This document shows, in pieces, positions 26,363-35,783 of a stretch of DNA of 64,000 nt (positions are counted from its first letter, which is position 1; each line of letters opens with the position of its first letter). Both the position numbers and the translations under genes were made by a program. This DNA is from Thioglobus_A sp964344985. GTDB taxonomy: Bacteria; Pseudomonadota; Gammaproteobacteria; PS1; Pseudothioglobaceae. Location of the stretch: assembly GCA_964344985.1 (NCBI GenBank), contig CAYFPI010000001.1, forward strand, positions 62,001-126,000, read 5' to 3'. The notes beneath the pieces are model-generated. The model saw only the letters and a program-made list of their open reading frames with translations. It did not search any database and had not been told where the DNA came from.

Positions 26363-27328
26363 ATGCATAATAACTTAAAAACCGAGTTCTGCGGACTCTC
26401 TCTAAATTCCCCCATTGTTTTACTTTCAGGCTGTGTTGGCTTTGGCGAAGAATACACTCGCATTGATGGATTTTCCAATACTGATGTTGGTGCTATTTGC
26501 CTTAAAGGAACAACACTAGAGCCTCGTTTAGGCAACATTCCTCATCGAGTAACCGAAACCCCTAATGGAATGATTAACGCCATTGGATTACAAAATCCGG
26601 GTGCAGATAGCGTTATTAATGACATAATGCCAAATCTAGATAAAACTGAAACAAGGTTTATTATCAACATCTCTGGGTCTTCGGTAGAAGAATATGGGGA
26701 AATTGCTAAACGTTTTGAAGATACCGACATTGACGCAATTGAGATTAACATCTCTTGTCCAAACGTCAAAGAAGGTGGCGTGGCTTTTGGTAACGACCCA
26801 GACATGTCTTATCGTGTGGTTGATATTTGTAGAAAAAACACCACTAAACCAATTATCACCAAACTATCGCCCAATCAAACCGACATTGCATTAAGTGCAG
26901 GGCGCTGTATTGATGCTGGTACTGATGGACTTGCAGTAATCAACACTTTGATGGGAATGTCAATAGATACACAAACTCGCAAACCTGTTATTGGCAATAA
27001 TCAAGGCGGGCTATCTGGCCCTGCCATTAAACCTGTTGCTTTATTAAAAGTTCATCAAGTCTATCAAGTTAGTAAAAATCACAATATTCCAATTATTGGT
27101 CAAGGTGGTATCGCCACTGCCAATGATGCGATCGAATTTATAATTGCAGGTGCTCAAACTGTTGGTGTGGGAACGGCCTTATTTTATGACCCACTGGTCT
27201 GTAATAAAATTAATGATGGCATTAGTCAATATTTATCGGACAACCAACTAACCAGCATCAATGATCTTGTTGGAACTTTAGAGCTTAATTCTGCCATATC
27301 TCAGTGTGATATCGGCTCAAACAAATAA
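26363..27328 (+). CDS. pyrD: Dihydroorotate dehydrogenase, class 1B type (PyrD)
   Basis: FMN enzyme oxidising dihydroorotate to orotate. About 321 residues from ATG 26363 (MHNNLKTEFCGLSLNSPIVL); an in-frame TTG at 26345 overlaps the -10. Motifs: KGTTLEPRLGN, GLQNPGADSVI, EINISCPNVKEGG with a catalytic Cys in place of the Ser of class 2, INTLMGMSID, GGLSGPAIKP and GQGGIATANDAIEFI. The Cys base and lack of an N-terminal membrane helix put it in the soluble class 1B. That form usually needs the PyrK partner, which is not in view. Confidence 0.88.
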   Translation: MHNNLKTEFCGLSLNSPIVLLSGCVGFGEEYTRIDGFSNTDVGAICLKGTTLEPRLGNIPHRVTETPNGMINAIGLQNPGADSVINDIMPNLDKTETRFIINISGSSVEEYGEIAKRFEDTDIDAIEINISCPNVKEGGVAFGNDPDMSYRVVDICRKNTTKPIITKLSPNQTDIALSAGRCIDAGTDGLAVINTLMGMSIDTQTRKPVIGNNQGGLSGPAIKPVALLKVHQVYQVSKNHNIPIIGQGGIATANDAIEFIIAGAQTVGVGTALFYDPLVCNKINDGISQYLSDNQLTSINDLVGTLELNSAISQCDIGSNK

Positions 27329-27337
27329 AAAAACCCT

Positions 27338-29800
27338 ATGAACCCAGATTACAACGCTCAAGATATTGAAGCTCAAGCACAACAATATTGGACAGAAAAC
27401 AAATCTTTCGAAGTTGTGGAAGATGATTCAAAAGAAAAATATTACTGTTTAAGTATGTTTCCCTACCCATCAGGTAGGCTGCACATGGGTCACGTTCGTA
27501 ACTACTCAATAGGCGATGTTATTTCTAGATTCCAAAAAATGCAAGGCAAAAATGTTATGCAGCCAATTGGCTGGGATGCGTTTGGACTACCTGCTGAAAA
27601 TGCCGCTTTAAAAAACAAAGTTGCGCCCGCTGGATGGACTTATGAAAACATTCGCTACATGAAAAACCAGCTGACTCAATTAGGGTTTGGTTACGACTGG
27701 TCAAGAGAAGTGGCCACTTGTCATCCAAAGTATTACAAGTGGGAACAGTGGTTGTTTGTCAAACTTTTTGAAAAAGGCTTGGTATACAAAAAGAACGCTG
27801 TAGTTAATTGGGATCCTGTTGATCAAACTGTATTGGCCAATGAACAGGTGATTGACGGTCGAGGATGGCGTTCAGACGCCTTAATTGAGAAAAAAGAAAT
27901 TTCTCAATGGTTCATGCGCATTACTGATTATGCAGATGAATTGTTAAACTCGCTAGATGAGCTTAGCGGATGGCCAGATGCGGTTAAAACCATGCAAAAA
28001 AACTGGATTGGCAAATCAACAGGTCTTGAAATTGACTTTACTCGTGACAACGAAAGCCCGCTTCGTGTGTACACCACTCGTCCAGATACATTAATGGGGG
28101 TTACTTACTTAGCTATTGCAAGTGAGCATCCACTTGCAATTCAAGCTGGGAAAAACAACCAAGAGGTTCAAGATTTTATCGACGAATGTAAAACCATGGA
28201 AACCTCAGAGGCCGCCATGGAAACCATGGAGAAAAAAGGCATTAATTCAGGTTTAAGTTGCACACACCCTATTACAGGAGAAAGTGTGCCGATTTGGATT
28301 GCTAACTTTGTACTAATGGGCTATGGTACAGGTGCTGTTATGAGTGTTCCTGCTCATGATGAACGTGATTATGAATTTGCCAAAAAATACAGTATTGATA
28401 TCATTGAGGTTATCAAACCAACCCAAGGTGAGCATGATATCTCAAACGGCGCTTTTACTGATAAAGGGATTTTGTTTAACTCAGGCAAGTTTAATAATTT
28501 AAATTTTGACCAAGCTTTTGAGGCCATCTCTAAAACTCTAGAGTCCAAAAAATTAGGTGAAAAACAAACCAATTATCGCTTGCGTGATTGGGGGGTTTCA
28601 CGTCAACGCTATTGGGGCTGTCCGATTCCAATTATCAACTGTCCATCATGCGGTTCAGTTGCAGTGCCAGAATCAGAATTACCAGTAACCTTACCTGAAG
28701 ATGTGGCTTTTGATGGGGTTGGATCGCCCATCAAAAAAATGCCTGAGTTTTATGAAACTTGCTGTCCAAAATGTGGTGAAAACGCCATACGAGAAACAGA
28801 TACATTTGACACTTTCTTTGAGTCATCTTGGTATTTTGCACGTTATGCTTGTAAAGACAATGATGGTGCTATGCTTGATGAACGTGCTAATTATTGGCTA
28901 GAAGGTGGTGTAGATCAATATGTGGGTGGCATTGAACACGCTATTTTGCATTTACTTTATGCCAGGTTTTTTAATAAATTATTGCGTGATGAAGGGTTAA
29001 TCAACAACAACGAGCCTTTTAAAAACCTGCTGACACAAGGTATGGTGCTAAAAGATGGTGCCAAAATGAGCAAATCAAAAGGCAATACTGTTGATCCTGC
29101 TGAAATGATAGAAAAGTATGGTGCCGACACTGTGCGTTTATTTATTCTTTTTGCCGCACCTCCAACTCAAGATTTAGAGTGGAGTGACTCAGGCTTGGAG
29201 GGCGCTCATAGATTTGTTAATAAAATTTATCGCTTAGTCTCTGGATTTATGCAAGACGCACAAAACAACCAGAATACAAAAATTGATGTATCAATATTAA
29301 ATAAACAACAAAAAGATGTAAGACAAAAGACACATCAAACCTTGCAAAAGATAACTGATGATATGTCTCGTCGTCACTCTTTTAATACCGCTGTTGCAGC
29401 ATTAATGGAGCTTAGTAATACATTGAGTAAATTCACAGATACTGATGATCAATCTATGGCGGTACGTAGTGAATCAATCAATATTATTCTAAAAACACTT
29501 AGCCCAATCACGCCACATATCTGCCATCACTTATGGCAGGAGCTTGGCAATACAGATGCAATTATTAACAGTCAATGGCCTACAGTTGATAAACAAGCCT
29601 TAGAACAAGATGAGGTGCAAATTATTGTTCAAGTTAATGGCAAACTTCGCTCTAAATTACTATTGGGTGCAAATAGTGACAAACATGAGGTTGAAAAACA
29701 AGCTTTAGCTGATGAAAATGTTGCTAAATTTACCCAAGACAAAACAATTGTAAAGGTTATTGTTGTTCCTAATAAATTAGTTAATATTGTTGTTAAATAA
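27338..29800 (+). CDS. leuS: Leucyl-tRNA synthetase LeuS
   Basis: Charges tRNA-Leu. 820 residues. HIGH-type motif PSGRLHMGHVRNYS, the CP1 editing domain (TTRPDTLMGVTYLAIA, GYGTGAVMSVPAHDERDYEF), zinc-binding Cys pairs (CPSCGS, CCPKCGE), and the catalytic KMSKSKGNTVDP. The leucine-specific C-terminal domain completes the protein (VQVNGKLRSK). Starts 9 bases after the pyrD-like gene, probably one transcript. tRNA-Leu(GAG) is encoded at 39915. Confidence 0.97.
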   Translation: MNPDYNAQDIEAQAQQYWTENKSFEVVEDDSKEKYYCLSMFPYPSGRLHMGHVRNYSIGDVISRFQKMQGKNVMQPIGWDAFGLPAENAALKNKVAPAGWTYENIRYMKNQLTQLGFGYDWSREVATCHPKYYKWEQWLFVKLFEKGLVYKKNAVVNWDPVDQTVLANEQVIDGRGWRSDALIEKKEISQWFMRITDYADELLNSLDELSGWPDAVKTMQKNWIGKSTGLEIDFTRDNESPLRVYTTRPDTLMGVTYLAIASEHPLAIQAGKNNQEVQDFIDECKTMETSEAAMETMEKKGINSGLSCTHPITGESVPIWIANFVLMGYGTGAVMSVPAHDERDYEFAKKYSIDIIEVIKPTQGEHDISNGAFTDKGILFNSGKFNNLNFDQAFEAISKTLESKKLGEKQTNYRLRDWGVSRQRYWGCPIPIINCPSCGSVAVPESELPVTLPEDVAFDGVGSPIKKMPEFYETCCPKCGENAIRETDTFDTFFESSWYFARYACKDNDGAMLDERANYWLEGGVDQYVGGIEHAILHLLYARFFNKLLRDEGLINNNEPFKNLLTQGMVLKDGAKMSKSKGNTVDPAEMIEKYGADTVRLFILFAAPPTQDLEWSDSGLEGAHRFVNKIYRLVSGFMQDAQNNQNTKIDVSILNKQQKDVRQKTHQTLQKITDDMSRRHSFNTAVAALMELSNTLSKFTDTDDQSMAVRSESINIILKTLSPITPHICHHLWQELGNTDAIINSQWPTVDKQALEQDEVQIIVQVNGKLRSKLLLGANSDKHEVEKQALADENVAKFTQDKTIVKVIVVPNKLVNIVVK

Positions 29801-29823
29801 CAATGTATTAAATATTGTTATTT
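29795..29823. terminator. Hairpin at the leuS / chrA convergence
   Basis: Perfect 10-bp inverted repeat AAATAACAAT/ATTGTTATTT overlapping the leuS stop. It is AT-rich and has only a modest T-rich tail, so it may be a weak bidirectional terminator. Confidence 0.5.
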
Positions 29824-29831
29824 CTTTGTTG

Positions 29832-31142
29832 TTAGATTAATACACTCAAATAACCAACAACAGCACAAATAGCGATTACACTCATAATATCTACCTTGTA
29901 CTTAAACATGGCAACAAAAGCAAGAACTCCAATCGCACCTGCAAAGTAATCAATAGATTCACTTGCACCAGACCACAACACCGAATCAGCAAAGAAAACA
30001 GCTAGGTTTAAAATCACACCAACCACTGCTGCGGTTACTGCAGACAATGGTGCACTAAACTTAAGGTCACCTCTGCTTGCTTCCACACCAGGACCTCCTA
30101 AAAATATAAATAAAAATGACGGCAAAAATGTAAAAAAAGTTGCTACAGATGCGCCAGCAAAACCTGCTATTAACACTGCATCAGGACCAAATATCTCTTT
30201 AGTAACGCCACCCACAAACCCTACAAATGCAACCACCATAATTAAAGGACCTGGTGTAGTCTCACCCAGTGCAAGACCATCCATCATTTGTGGTCCAGTT
30301 AACCAAGTATATTGTTCAACACCCCCTTGATAAACATAAGGTAGTACTGCATATGCACCACCAAAAGTTACCAAAGCTGCTTTAGTAAAAAATACCGACA
30401 TGTCATTTAATGTTTGGTCGCTCAACAAACTCATTACCAGCCAACCAAGTGCAATACCTATTACTGAAAAACTAATCAGCCTAGACCACTTAAATTGAGC
30501 GTGCTCAGGTATGGGTGTGTTATCATCAATCAGAGCGGGGCCATAACCCTGGTCAGAAGCACCTCCATGTGCACCCATTTTGAACGTATCAGCTGATAAC
30601 TTTGCACCAAAAAACCCAATAAGTGCTGCAGCAATAACAATATAAGGAAAAGCAATCTCATAGAAAAATATCGATACAAAAGCCAGTATTGCTAACACTC
30701 TTAGTACATTATTATTAAGTGCTTTTGAGCCAATTCTATAAGCTGCAAAAACTACAATAGCCACTACTGCTGGTTTAATACCATACAAAACCCCGGCCAC
30801 CAAATCAACACTTCCATAGGTTAAATACACCCAAGTTAATAGACTTAATATAAACAAAGATGGTAATACAAATAACACTCCTGCAACAAGACCGCCAACA
30901 ACACCATACATTAACCAGCCTATATAAGTTGCTAACTGTTGAGCCTCTGGTCCTGGCAACACCATGGTATAGTTAAGCGCATGTAAAAAACGATGTTCAG
31001 AAATCCACCTTTTATTCTCAACTAACTCTTGGTGCATCATTGAAATTTGACCAGCAGGGCCGCCAAAACTTATAAATCCAAGTTTTAACCAATAGATAAA
31101 AAATTGAAAAAAAGAAGGTTTTTTAGGGGTATTGTTTTGCAT
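29832..31142 (-). CDS. chrA: Chromate transporter family protein ChrA
   Basis: CHR-family membrane protein with two homologous halves, 436 residues, about 11-12 helices. N-half: FFIYWLKLGFISFGGPAGQISMM and LNYTMVLPGPEAQQLATYIGW. C-half repeats the theme: FFTKAALVTFGGAYAVLPYV and MDGLALGETTPGPLIMV. The PGPE/TPGP and FGG motifs are conserved in the family. Known members export chromate with proton exchange, but many are not proven for chromate, so the substrate is uncertain. Downstream of prk on the same strand. Confidence 0.85.
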   Translation of the reverse strand: MQNNTPKKPSFFQFFIYWLKLGFISFGGPAGQISMMHQELVENKRWISEHRFLHALNYTMVLPGPEAQQLATYIGWLMYGVVGGLVAGVLFVLPSLFILSLLTWVYLTYGSVDLVAGVLYGIKPAVVAIVVFAAYRIGSKALNNNVLRVLAILAFVSIFFYEIAFPYIVIAAALIGFFGAKLSADTFKMGAHGGASDQGYGPALIDDNTPIPEHAQFKWSRLISFSVIGIALGWLVMSLLSDQTLNDMSVFFTKAALVTFGGAYAVLPYVYQGGVEQYTWLTGPQMMDGLALGETTPGPLIMVVAFVGFVGGVTKEIFGPDAVLIAGFAGASVATFFTFLPSFLFIFLGGPGVEASRGDLKFSAPLSAVTAAVVGVILNLAVFFADSVLWSGASESIDYFAGAIGVLAFVAMFKYKVDIMSVIAICAVVGYLSVLI

Positions 31143-31159
31143 TATTCTCTCCCAAAAAC

Positions 31160-31188
31160 AAAAAACCCAGTCAAATAACTGGGGTTTT
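31160..31188 (-). terminator. Terminator after prk
   Basis: AAACCCAGT pairs with ACTGGGGTTT around a short loop, and a T-run follows on the minus strand, about 20 bases past the prk stop. It also sits just before the chrA start, so chrA expression may depend on read-through or a promoter hidden nearby. Confidence 0.75.
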
Positions 31189-31206
31189 GTGTGCTAAACA
31201 GGTTAA

Positions 31207-32088
31207 TTATTTAGCCATTAATGTATCAATAATAGGGGTTAACATTTGATCCATCACATCAACCATATAACTACCCTTGTAAACCAAAGTATTATTATTT
31301 TGCATGAATGCCATTGCATCATCAGGAAGCGCATCAGCTACCGATTTAAGATCAACACCATCAATACGAACAGTAGTAACCACTAATGAATCCTCTGGTG
31401 CTGGAACTGCTTGGCCACTAAATGGGTTTGAAGTATCCACCAACGGAATTCTGTGAAAATTAATATGCGTATTATCAAACTGTGGCGTAATAAACTCTAC
31501 ATAATCCGGCATACGATCAAGAATAATTTCTGCAACTTGTTCTGGCGTATATGGGCGCTCTGAAGTATCACGGTGAATTTTTTGAATCCACTCAATATTA
31601 ACAGCCGGAACAACACCCACTAAAAGATCAACCTGAGAAGCAACATCTGAATTAGGTGTTTTAACACCACCATGTAAACCTTCATAAAACATTAAGTCTG
31701 AACCAGATTCAATATCTTCCCATGGTGTGAATTGGCCTGGCTCTAAATTAGTGCCTAAACGAGCATTATGCTCTACCGCCTCTTCATCAGAGTGAATATA
31801 GTAACGTTTTTGACCTGTACCATCTTGACCGTACTGCTTAAACAGCGCTTCTAACTTATCAAAATGGTTTGCATTTTCTGCAAAATGTGTCAATACTTTA
31901 CCAGCAGCACGTGATTTCTCAACCTCTACCTTCATATCGGCACGTTCAAATTTATGAAAACTATCGCCTTCAACGATACTAACATTTAAATTTTTTGCAT
32001 CAAAAATACGCTCAAAAGCTTTTTTTACGAACGTTGTACCAGCACCAGATGATCCAGTTACTGCAACGACAGGATGTTGTTTAGACAT
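31207..32088 (-). CDS. prk: Phosphoribulokinase (Calvin cycle, bacterial class I)
   Basis: Phosphorylates ribulose-5-phosphate to the RuBisCO substrate ribulose bisphosphate, the signature step of the Calvin cycle. 293 residues, typical of the octameric proteobacterial enzyme. P-loop VAVTGSSGAGTTFVK, acidic substrate region EGDSFHKFERADM, YEGLHGG, and KIHRDTSERPYT. Lies between gyrB and chrA near the origin. Together with rpe (59410), tpiA (38795) and gpmI (60121) it supports CO2 fixation, though RuBisCO itself is not in view. Confidence 0.96.
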   Translation of the reverse strand: MSKQHPVVAVTGSSGAGTTFVKKAFERIFDAKNLNVSIVEGDSFHKFERADMKVEVEKSRAAGKVLTHFAENANHFDKLEALFKQYGQDGTGQKRYYIHSDEEAVEHNARLGTNLEPGQFTPWEDIESGSDLMFYEGLHGGVKTPNSDVASQVDLLVGVVPAVNIEWIQKIHRDTSERPYTPEQVAEIILDRMPDYVEFITPQFDNTHINFHRIPLVDTSNPFSGQAVPAPEDSLVVTTVRIDGVDLKSVADALPDDAMAFMQNNNTLVYKGSYMVDVMDQMLTPIIDTLMAK

Positions 32089-32117
32089 AATATAACTCCT
32101 TGTTTTATACTTGTTTA

Positions 32118-34526
32118 TTAAAAATCTAGGTTATCAACCGATAAAGCATTATCTTCAATAAAGTTTCTTCTTGGCTCTACTTCATCACCCATTAGTGTAG
32201 AAAAAACTTCATCAGCAACAATTGCATCTTCAATCTTAACCTTGAGTAAGGTTCTTTGCTCGGGATCCATGGTTGTTTCCCAAAGCTGCTCAGGGTTCAT
32301 TTCACCCAAGCCTTTATAACGCTGAAAACTTTGGCCTTTTTTAGCGTCATCAATTAAAAATTTCACCACATCAGCAAAACTATTAACTTTAATTTGTTTT
32401 GTTTTTTTCTCAACATAAGATTCTTGATTAATAATGCTTTCAACCTCTTGAGAGAAAGTTTTAATAACCTGATAATCTTGAGACTCGAAAAATTCTGAGC
32501 CTAATATTATTTGATCAGTATCAACACCATAAACCGTTAAAGTGTATTCAACTTGATTGGTGTTTGAATTAAATACAACCGCATGTTTTTGTGCAGGTGT
32601 AATATCAAGATTTAACACTTGGTTTAAATCCTGACACCAAGCATCCATAAACTTTTTATCAGAAATATTTTCAACTGGTGTTGAGCTTGCAATAATACTA
32701 AGCAAATGTTTATTGTATTTTTTACTTAGTTTGTCAATAATACTATTAATCTTATAATAATCTTTAACTGCTGTTTCTAATGCAACACCAGAAATTGCAG
32801 GTGTATCAGAGCTTAAATATAGATGTGCATCATTAACCGCTTCTTGTAATAAATAATCATTTAACTCTTGATCATCTTTTAGGTATCGTTCTTGTTTGCC
32901 TTTTTTAATTTTATAAAGAGGCGGTTGGGCAATATACAAATATCCTTTTTCAACTAATTCCGGAAGATAGCGATAGAAGAATGTTAATAACAATGTTCGA
33001 ATGTGTGCACCATCAACATCAGCATCTGTCATGATTACAATCTTATGGTAACGTAATTTTTCAATATCGTATTCTTCTTTTCCAATACCACAACCCAGTG
33101 CAGTAATTAAAGTACCAACTTCAGCAGAAGATAGCATTTTTTCAAAACGTGCTTTTTCTACGTTTAAGATTTTTCCCTTCAAAGGTAGGATTGCTTGAGT
33201 GCGTCTATCACGACCTTGTTTAGCCGATCCGCCCGCTGAATCACCCTCAACTAGAAAAATTTCACTCTCAGCAGGGTCTTTTGTTTGGCAATCGCTCAAT
33301 TTTCCCGGTAAACCGGCGATATCAAGCACACCCTTACGACGGGTCATTTCTCTCGCTTTTCGCGCTGCATTACGAGCTCTCGAAGCCTCTAAAATTTTTC
33401 CAACGATAATTTTTGCTTCATTTGGGTTTTCTAACAAGTAATCACCCAGTTTTTCATTAAGTGCTGATTCAACTGGCGCTCTAACTTCTGACGAAACCAA
33501 CTTATCTTTTGTTTGTGAAGAGAATTTTGGATCTGGTACTTTAACAGAAATAATAGCTGTTAATCCCTCACGAGTATCATCACCTGTAATAGAGGTTTTT
33601 TCTTTTTTAGCCATACCAGAGTTATCAATATAACCATTAAGTGTTCTGGTTAACGCACCTCTAAAACCTGCCAAATGAGATCCACCATCGCGTTGTGGAA
33701 TATTGTTAGTAAAGCAATAAATACTTTCTTGATAAGCATCTGACCATTGGAGCGCAACATCAATAACAATATCATCACGCTCAGCAGAGATTGAAATAAT
33801 ATCGCTATGAATTGGTGTTTTAGCTTTATTTAAGTGTTCAACAAAAGCTGTAATACCACCCTCATATTCAAACACATCTTTGTTATCAGTTGTTTTTTCT
33901 TCAATTTCAATATGAACACCTGAATTTAAGAAAGATAATTCACGAACACGATTTGCTAATGTCTCATATTTAAATTCAGTAATAGTAAATACATCATGAG
34001 ATGGTTTGAAATGAATGGTGGTTCCAGTAGTGTCTGTTTTACCAATAACTTTCATTGGTGCATCTGGAACACCTAATGTATAACTTTGTTCATGAATTTC
34101 ACCATTACGATGAACTGTTAATTTAACCCACTCACTTAATGCATTAACAACCGAAACACCCACACCATGCAATCCACCAGATACTTTATAAGAGTTATCG
34201 TCAAATTTACCACCAGCATGAAGTACAGTCATAATAACTTCAGCAGCTGAAACCCCTTCTTCAGGATGAATATCCACAGGAATACCGCGACCATCATCAG
34301 TTACAGAAACAGACTGATCATCATGAATTTCAATATTAATACTAGAACAATGACCTGCTAACGCTTCATCAATAGCATTATCAACAACCTCGAAAACCAT
34401 ATGATGTAAACCCGTACCATCATCGGTATCACCAATGTACATTCCAGGGCGTTTTCTTACTGCATCTAAACCTTTTAAAACCTTAATATTGGAGGCTTGG
34501 TATTCTTGTGATTGTTCTTCAGACAT
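32118..34526 (-). CDS. gyrB: DNA gyrase subunit B
   Basis: ATPase subunit of gyrase. 802 residues, normal for gammaproteobacteria. GHKL ATPase motifs EVVDNAIDEALAGHC, DDGRGIPVDIH and GGLHGVGVSVVNALS. TOPRIM: LVEGDSAGGSAKQGRD and DADVDGAHIRTLLLTFFYR. The C-terminal region contains the RYKGLGEMNPEQLWETTMDP motif. Fourth gene of the dnaA-dnaN-recF-gyrB cluster; followed by prk after 29 bases. Confidence 0.97.
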   Translation of the reverse strand: MSEEQSQEYQASNIKVLKGLDAVRKRPGMYIGDTDDGTGLHHMVFEVVDNAIDEALAGHCSSINIEIHDDQSVSVTDDGRGIPVDIHPEEGVSAAEVIMTVLHAGGKFDDNSYKVSGGLHGVGVSVVNALSEWVKLTVHRNGEIHEQSYTLGVPDAPMKVIGKTDTTGTTIHFKPSHDVFTITEFKYETLANRVRELSFLNSGVHIEIEEKTTDNKDVFEYEGGITAFVEHLNKAKTPIHSDIISISAERDDIVIDVALQWSDAYQESIYCFTNNIPQRDGGSHLAGFRGALTRTLNGYIDNSGMAKKEKTSITGDDTREGLTAIISVKVPDPKFSSQTKDKLVSSEVRAPVESALNEKLGDYLLENPNEAKIIVGKILEASRARNAARKAREMTRRKGVLDIAGLPGKLSDCQTKDPAESEIFLVEGDSAGGSAKQGRDRRTQAILPLKGKILNVEKARFEKMLSSAEVGTLITALGCGIGKEEYDIEKLRYHKIVIMTDADVDGAHIRTLLLTFFYRYLPELVEKGYLYIAQPPLYKIKKGKQERYLKDDQELNDYLLQEAVNDAHLYLSSDTPAISGVALETAVKDYYKINSIIDKLSKKYNKHLLSIIASSTPVENISDKKFMDAWCQDLNQVLNLDITPAQKHAVVFNSNTNQVEYTLTVYGVDTDQIILGSEFFESQDYQVIKTFSQEVESIINQESYVEKKTKQIKVNSFADVVKFLIDDAKKGQSFQRYKGLGEMNPEQLWETTMDPEQRTLLKVKIEDAIVADEVFSTLMGDEVEPRRNFIEDNALSVDNLDF

Positions 34527-34549
34527 AAGTGCTTGAAAAAAATAAAATT

Positions 34550-34555
34550 ATTATA
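34550..34555 (-). promoter_or_regulatory. Extended -10 promoter of gyrB
   Basis: Minus-strand GTGGTATAAT about 24 bases before the gyrB ATG. A TTGAAT lies 15 bases upstream, a short spacing, so the extended -10 (TGG-TATAAT) probably does most of the work. Confidence 0.5.
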
Positions 34556-34672
34556 CCACGCATCAACATAATTCAACCCCACATAACGCTTTTTTTGCTA
34601 TAAATAAAATAATAATAATTTCTTATAAACAAAGGCTTATAGAGCTATCAGTAGTAAATAAACAACAAATAT

Positions 34673-35758
34673 TTATTGTTTATTTATAACACCGTTAGTA
34701 ATAGAAAAAACTGTTGTATTTTGATCATTAAAAACTGATAAATCATGCCTAATATCAGTAATAAATGTTTGGATATTTAATGTATTTAAATAATACAAAA
34801 TTGTCTTAATTTTAAATACATCTAATTCAGAAGAAATATCATCAATTAAAACCACTGGGTTAACATTAGATTTAACCAACAACATAACCTGTGTTAGCCA
34901 AAAAATAATTGACAAGGTTTTTTGCTCACCTCTGGATAAAAAACACTCTTGTCTATCATTTAATGAAAATACAATACTGGCCTTATGAGGGCCGTAATTT
35001 AAATACTTTGCCCGACATAAATTATCTTTATTTTTTACCAAATATTGATAAACACTATTTTTGTCAAGCGCATCCACTTCTTTAGGCCAACCTGATTTAT
35101 AGTGATAATCAAACAATTCAATTGATTCAAACAAATCTGATAAGTTAACTAAAGTTCTGTTTGAATTAATTTGTTTAAGTTTTTCAATGTATTTAATTCT
35201 TGATTTGTTGATAATTACTGAAATTGTAGCAATTTCTAAAAACCAATAATCAAGCTCTTTTTTTGATCGATTTATTAACAATGAGTTAATATTTTTTAAA
35301 GCTTTATTATAGTTTTTAAAACTTAACAATAACTCTGGTTCCACGTGAAACACACCCCAATCCAAATAAGATCTTTTGTTTTTCGGTGTACCATTAACGA
35401 TAAACCCTTTGTCAGGAGTGATGATTTGAATAGGTAAAACTTGAGTTAATTCACTGGTATTTTTAACCGGTTGACGGTTGATTTTAATACTGGTTTTTTG
35501 TTTTGATTTTTCTAACTTAATGCGTTTAGAATCTATTTGAGCAGCCAATTGAAATGTATCACAATCAAAATTAGTCAGCTCTTTGATTGATTTGGTTTTA
35601 AAAGAACGATTATGTCCTAAATAATAAATGGCTTCAATAAAGTTGGTTTTACCTTGTGCATTGTTTGCAACAATTAAGTTAATATTTTTTCCAGGTTCAA
35701 GATATTGATTAGTAAGATTGCGAAACTGATTAATACTAAGTTTATCAATAACAGCCAT
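34673..35758 (-). CDS. recF: DNA replication/repair protein RecF
   Basis: SMC-like ATPase that loads RecA at gaps. 361 residues. Walker A NNAQGKTNFIEAIYYLGH, signature LSRGEQKTLSIIFWL, Walker B PVVLIDDISSELD. Normal length and intact, in contrast with dnaN just upstream. The 146-bp space to gyrB holds the gyrB promoter and AT-rich DNA. Confidence 0.95.
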   Translation of the reverse strand: MAVIDKLSINQFRNLTNQYLEPGKNINLIVANNAQGKTNFIEAIYYLGHNRSFKTKSIKELTNFDCDTFQLAAQIDSKRIKLEKSKQKTSIKINRQPVKNTSELTQVLPIQIITPDKGFIVNGTPKNKRSYLDWGVFHVEPELLLSFKNYNKALKNINSLLINRSKKELDYWFLEIATISVIINKSRIKYIEKLKQINSNRTLVNLSDLFESIELFDYHYKSGWPKEVDALDKNSVYQYLVKNKDNLCRAKYLNYGPHKASIVFSLNDRQECFLSRGEQKTLSIIFWLTQVMLLVKSNVNPVVLIDDISSELDVFKIKTILYYLNTLNIQTFITDIRHDLSVFNDQNTTVFSITNGVINKQ

Positions 35759-35783
35759 TGTAAATAGTACTTGGTATTAATAG

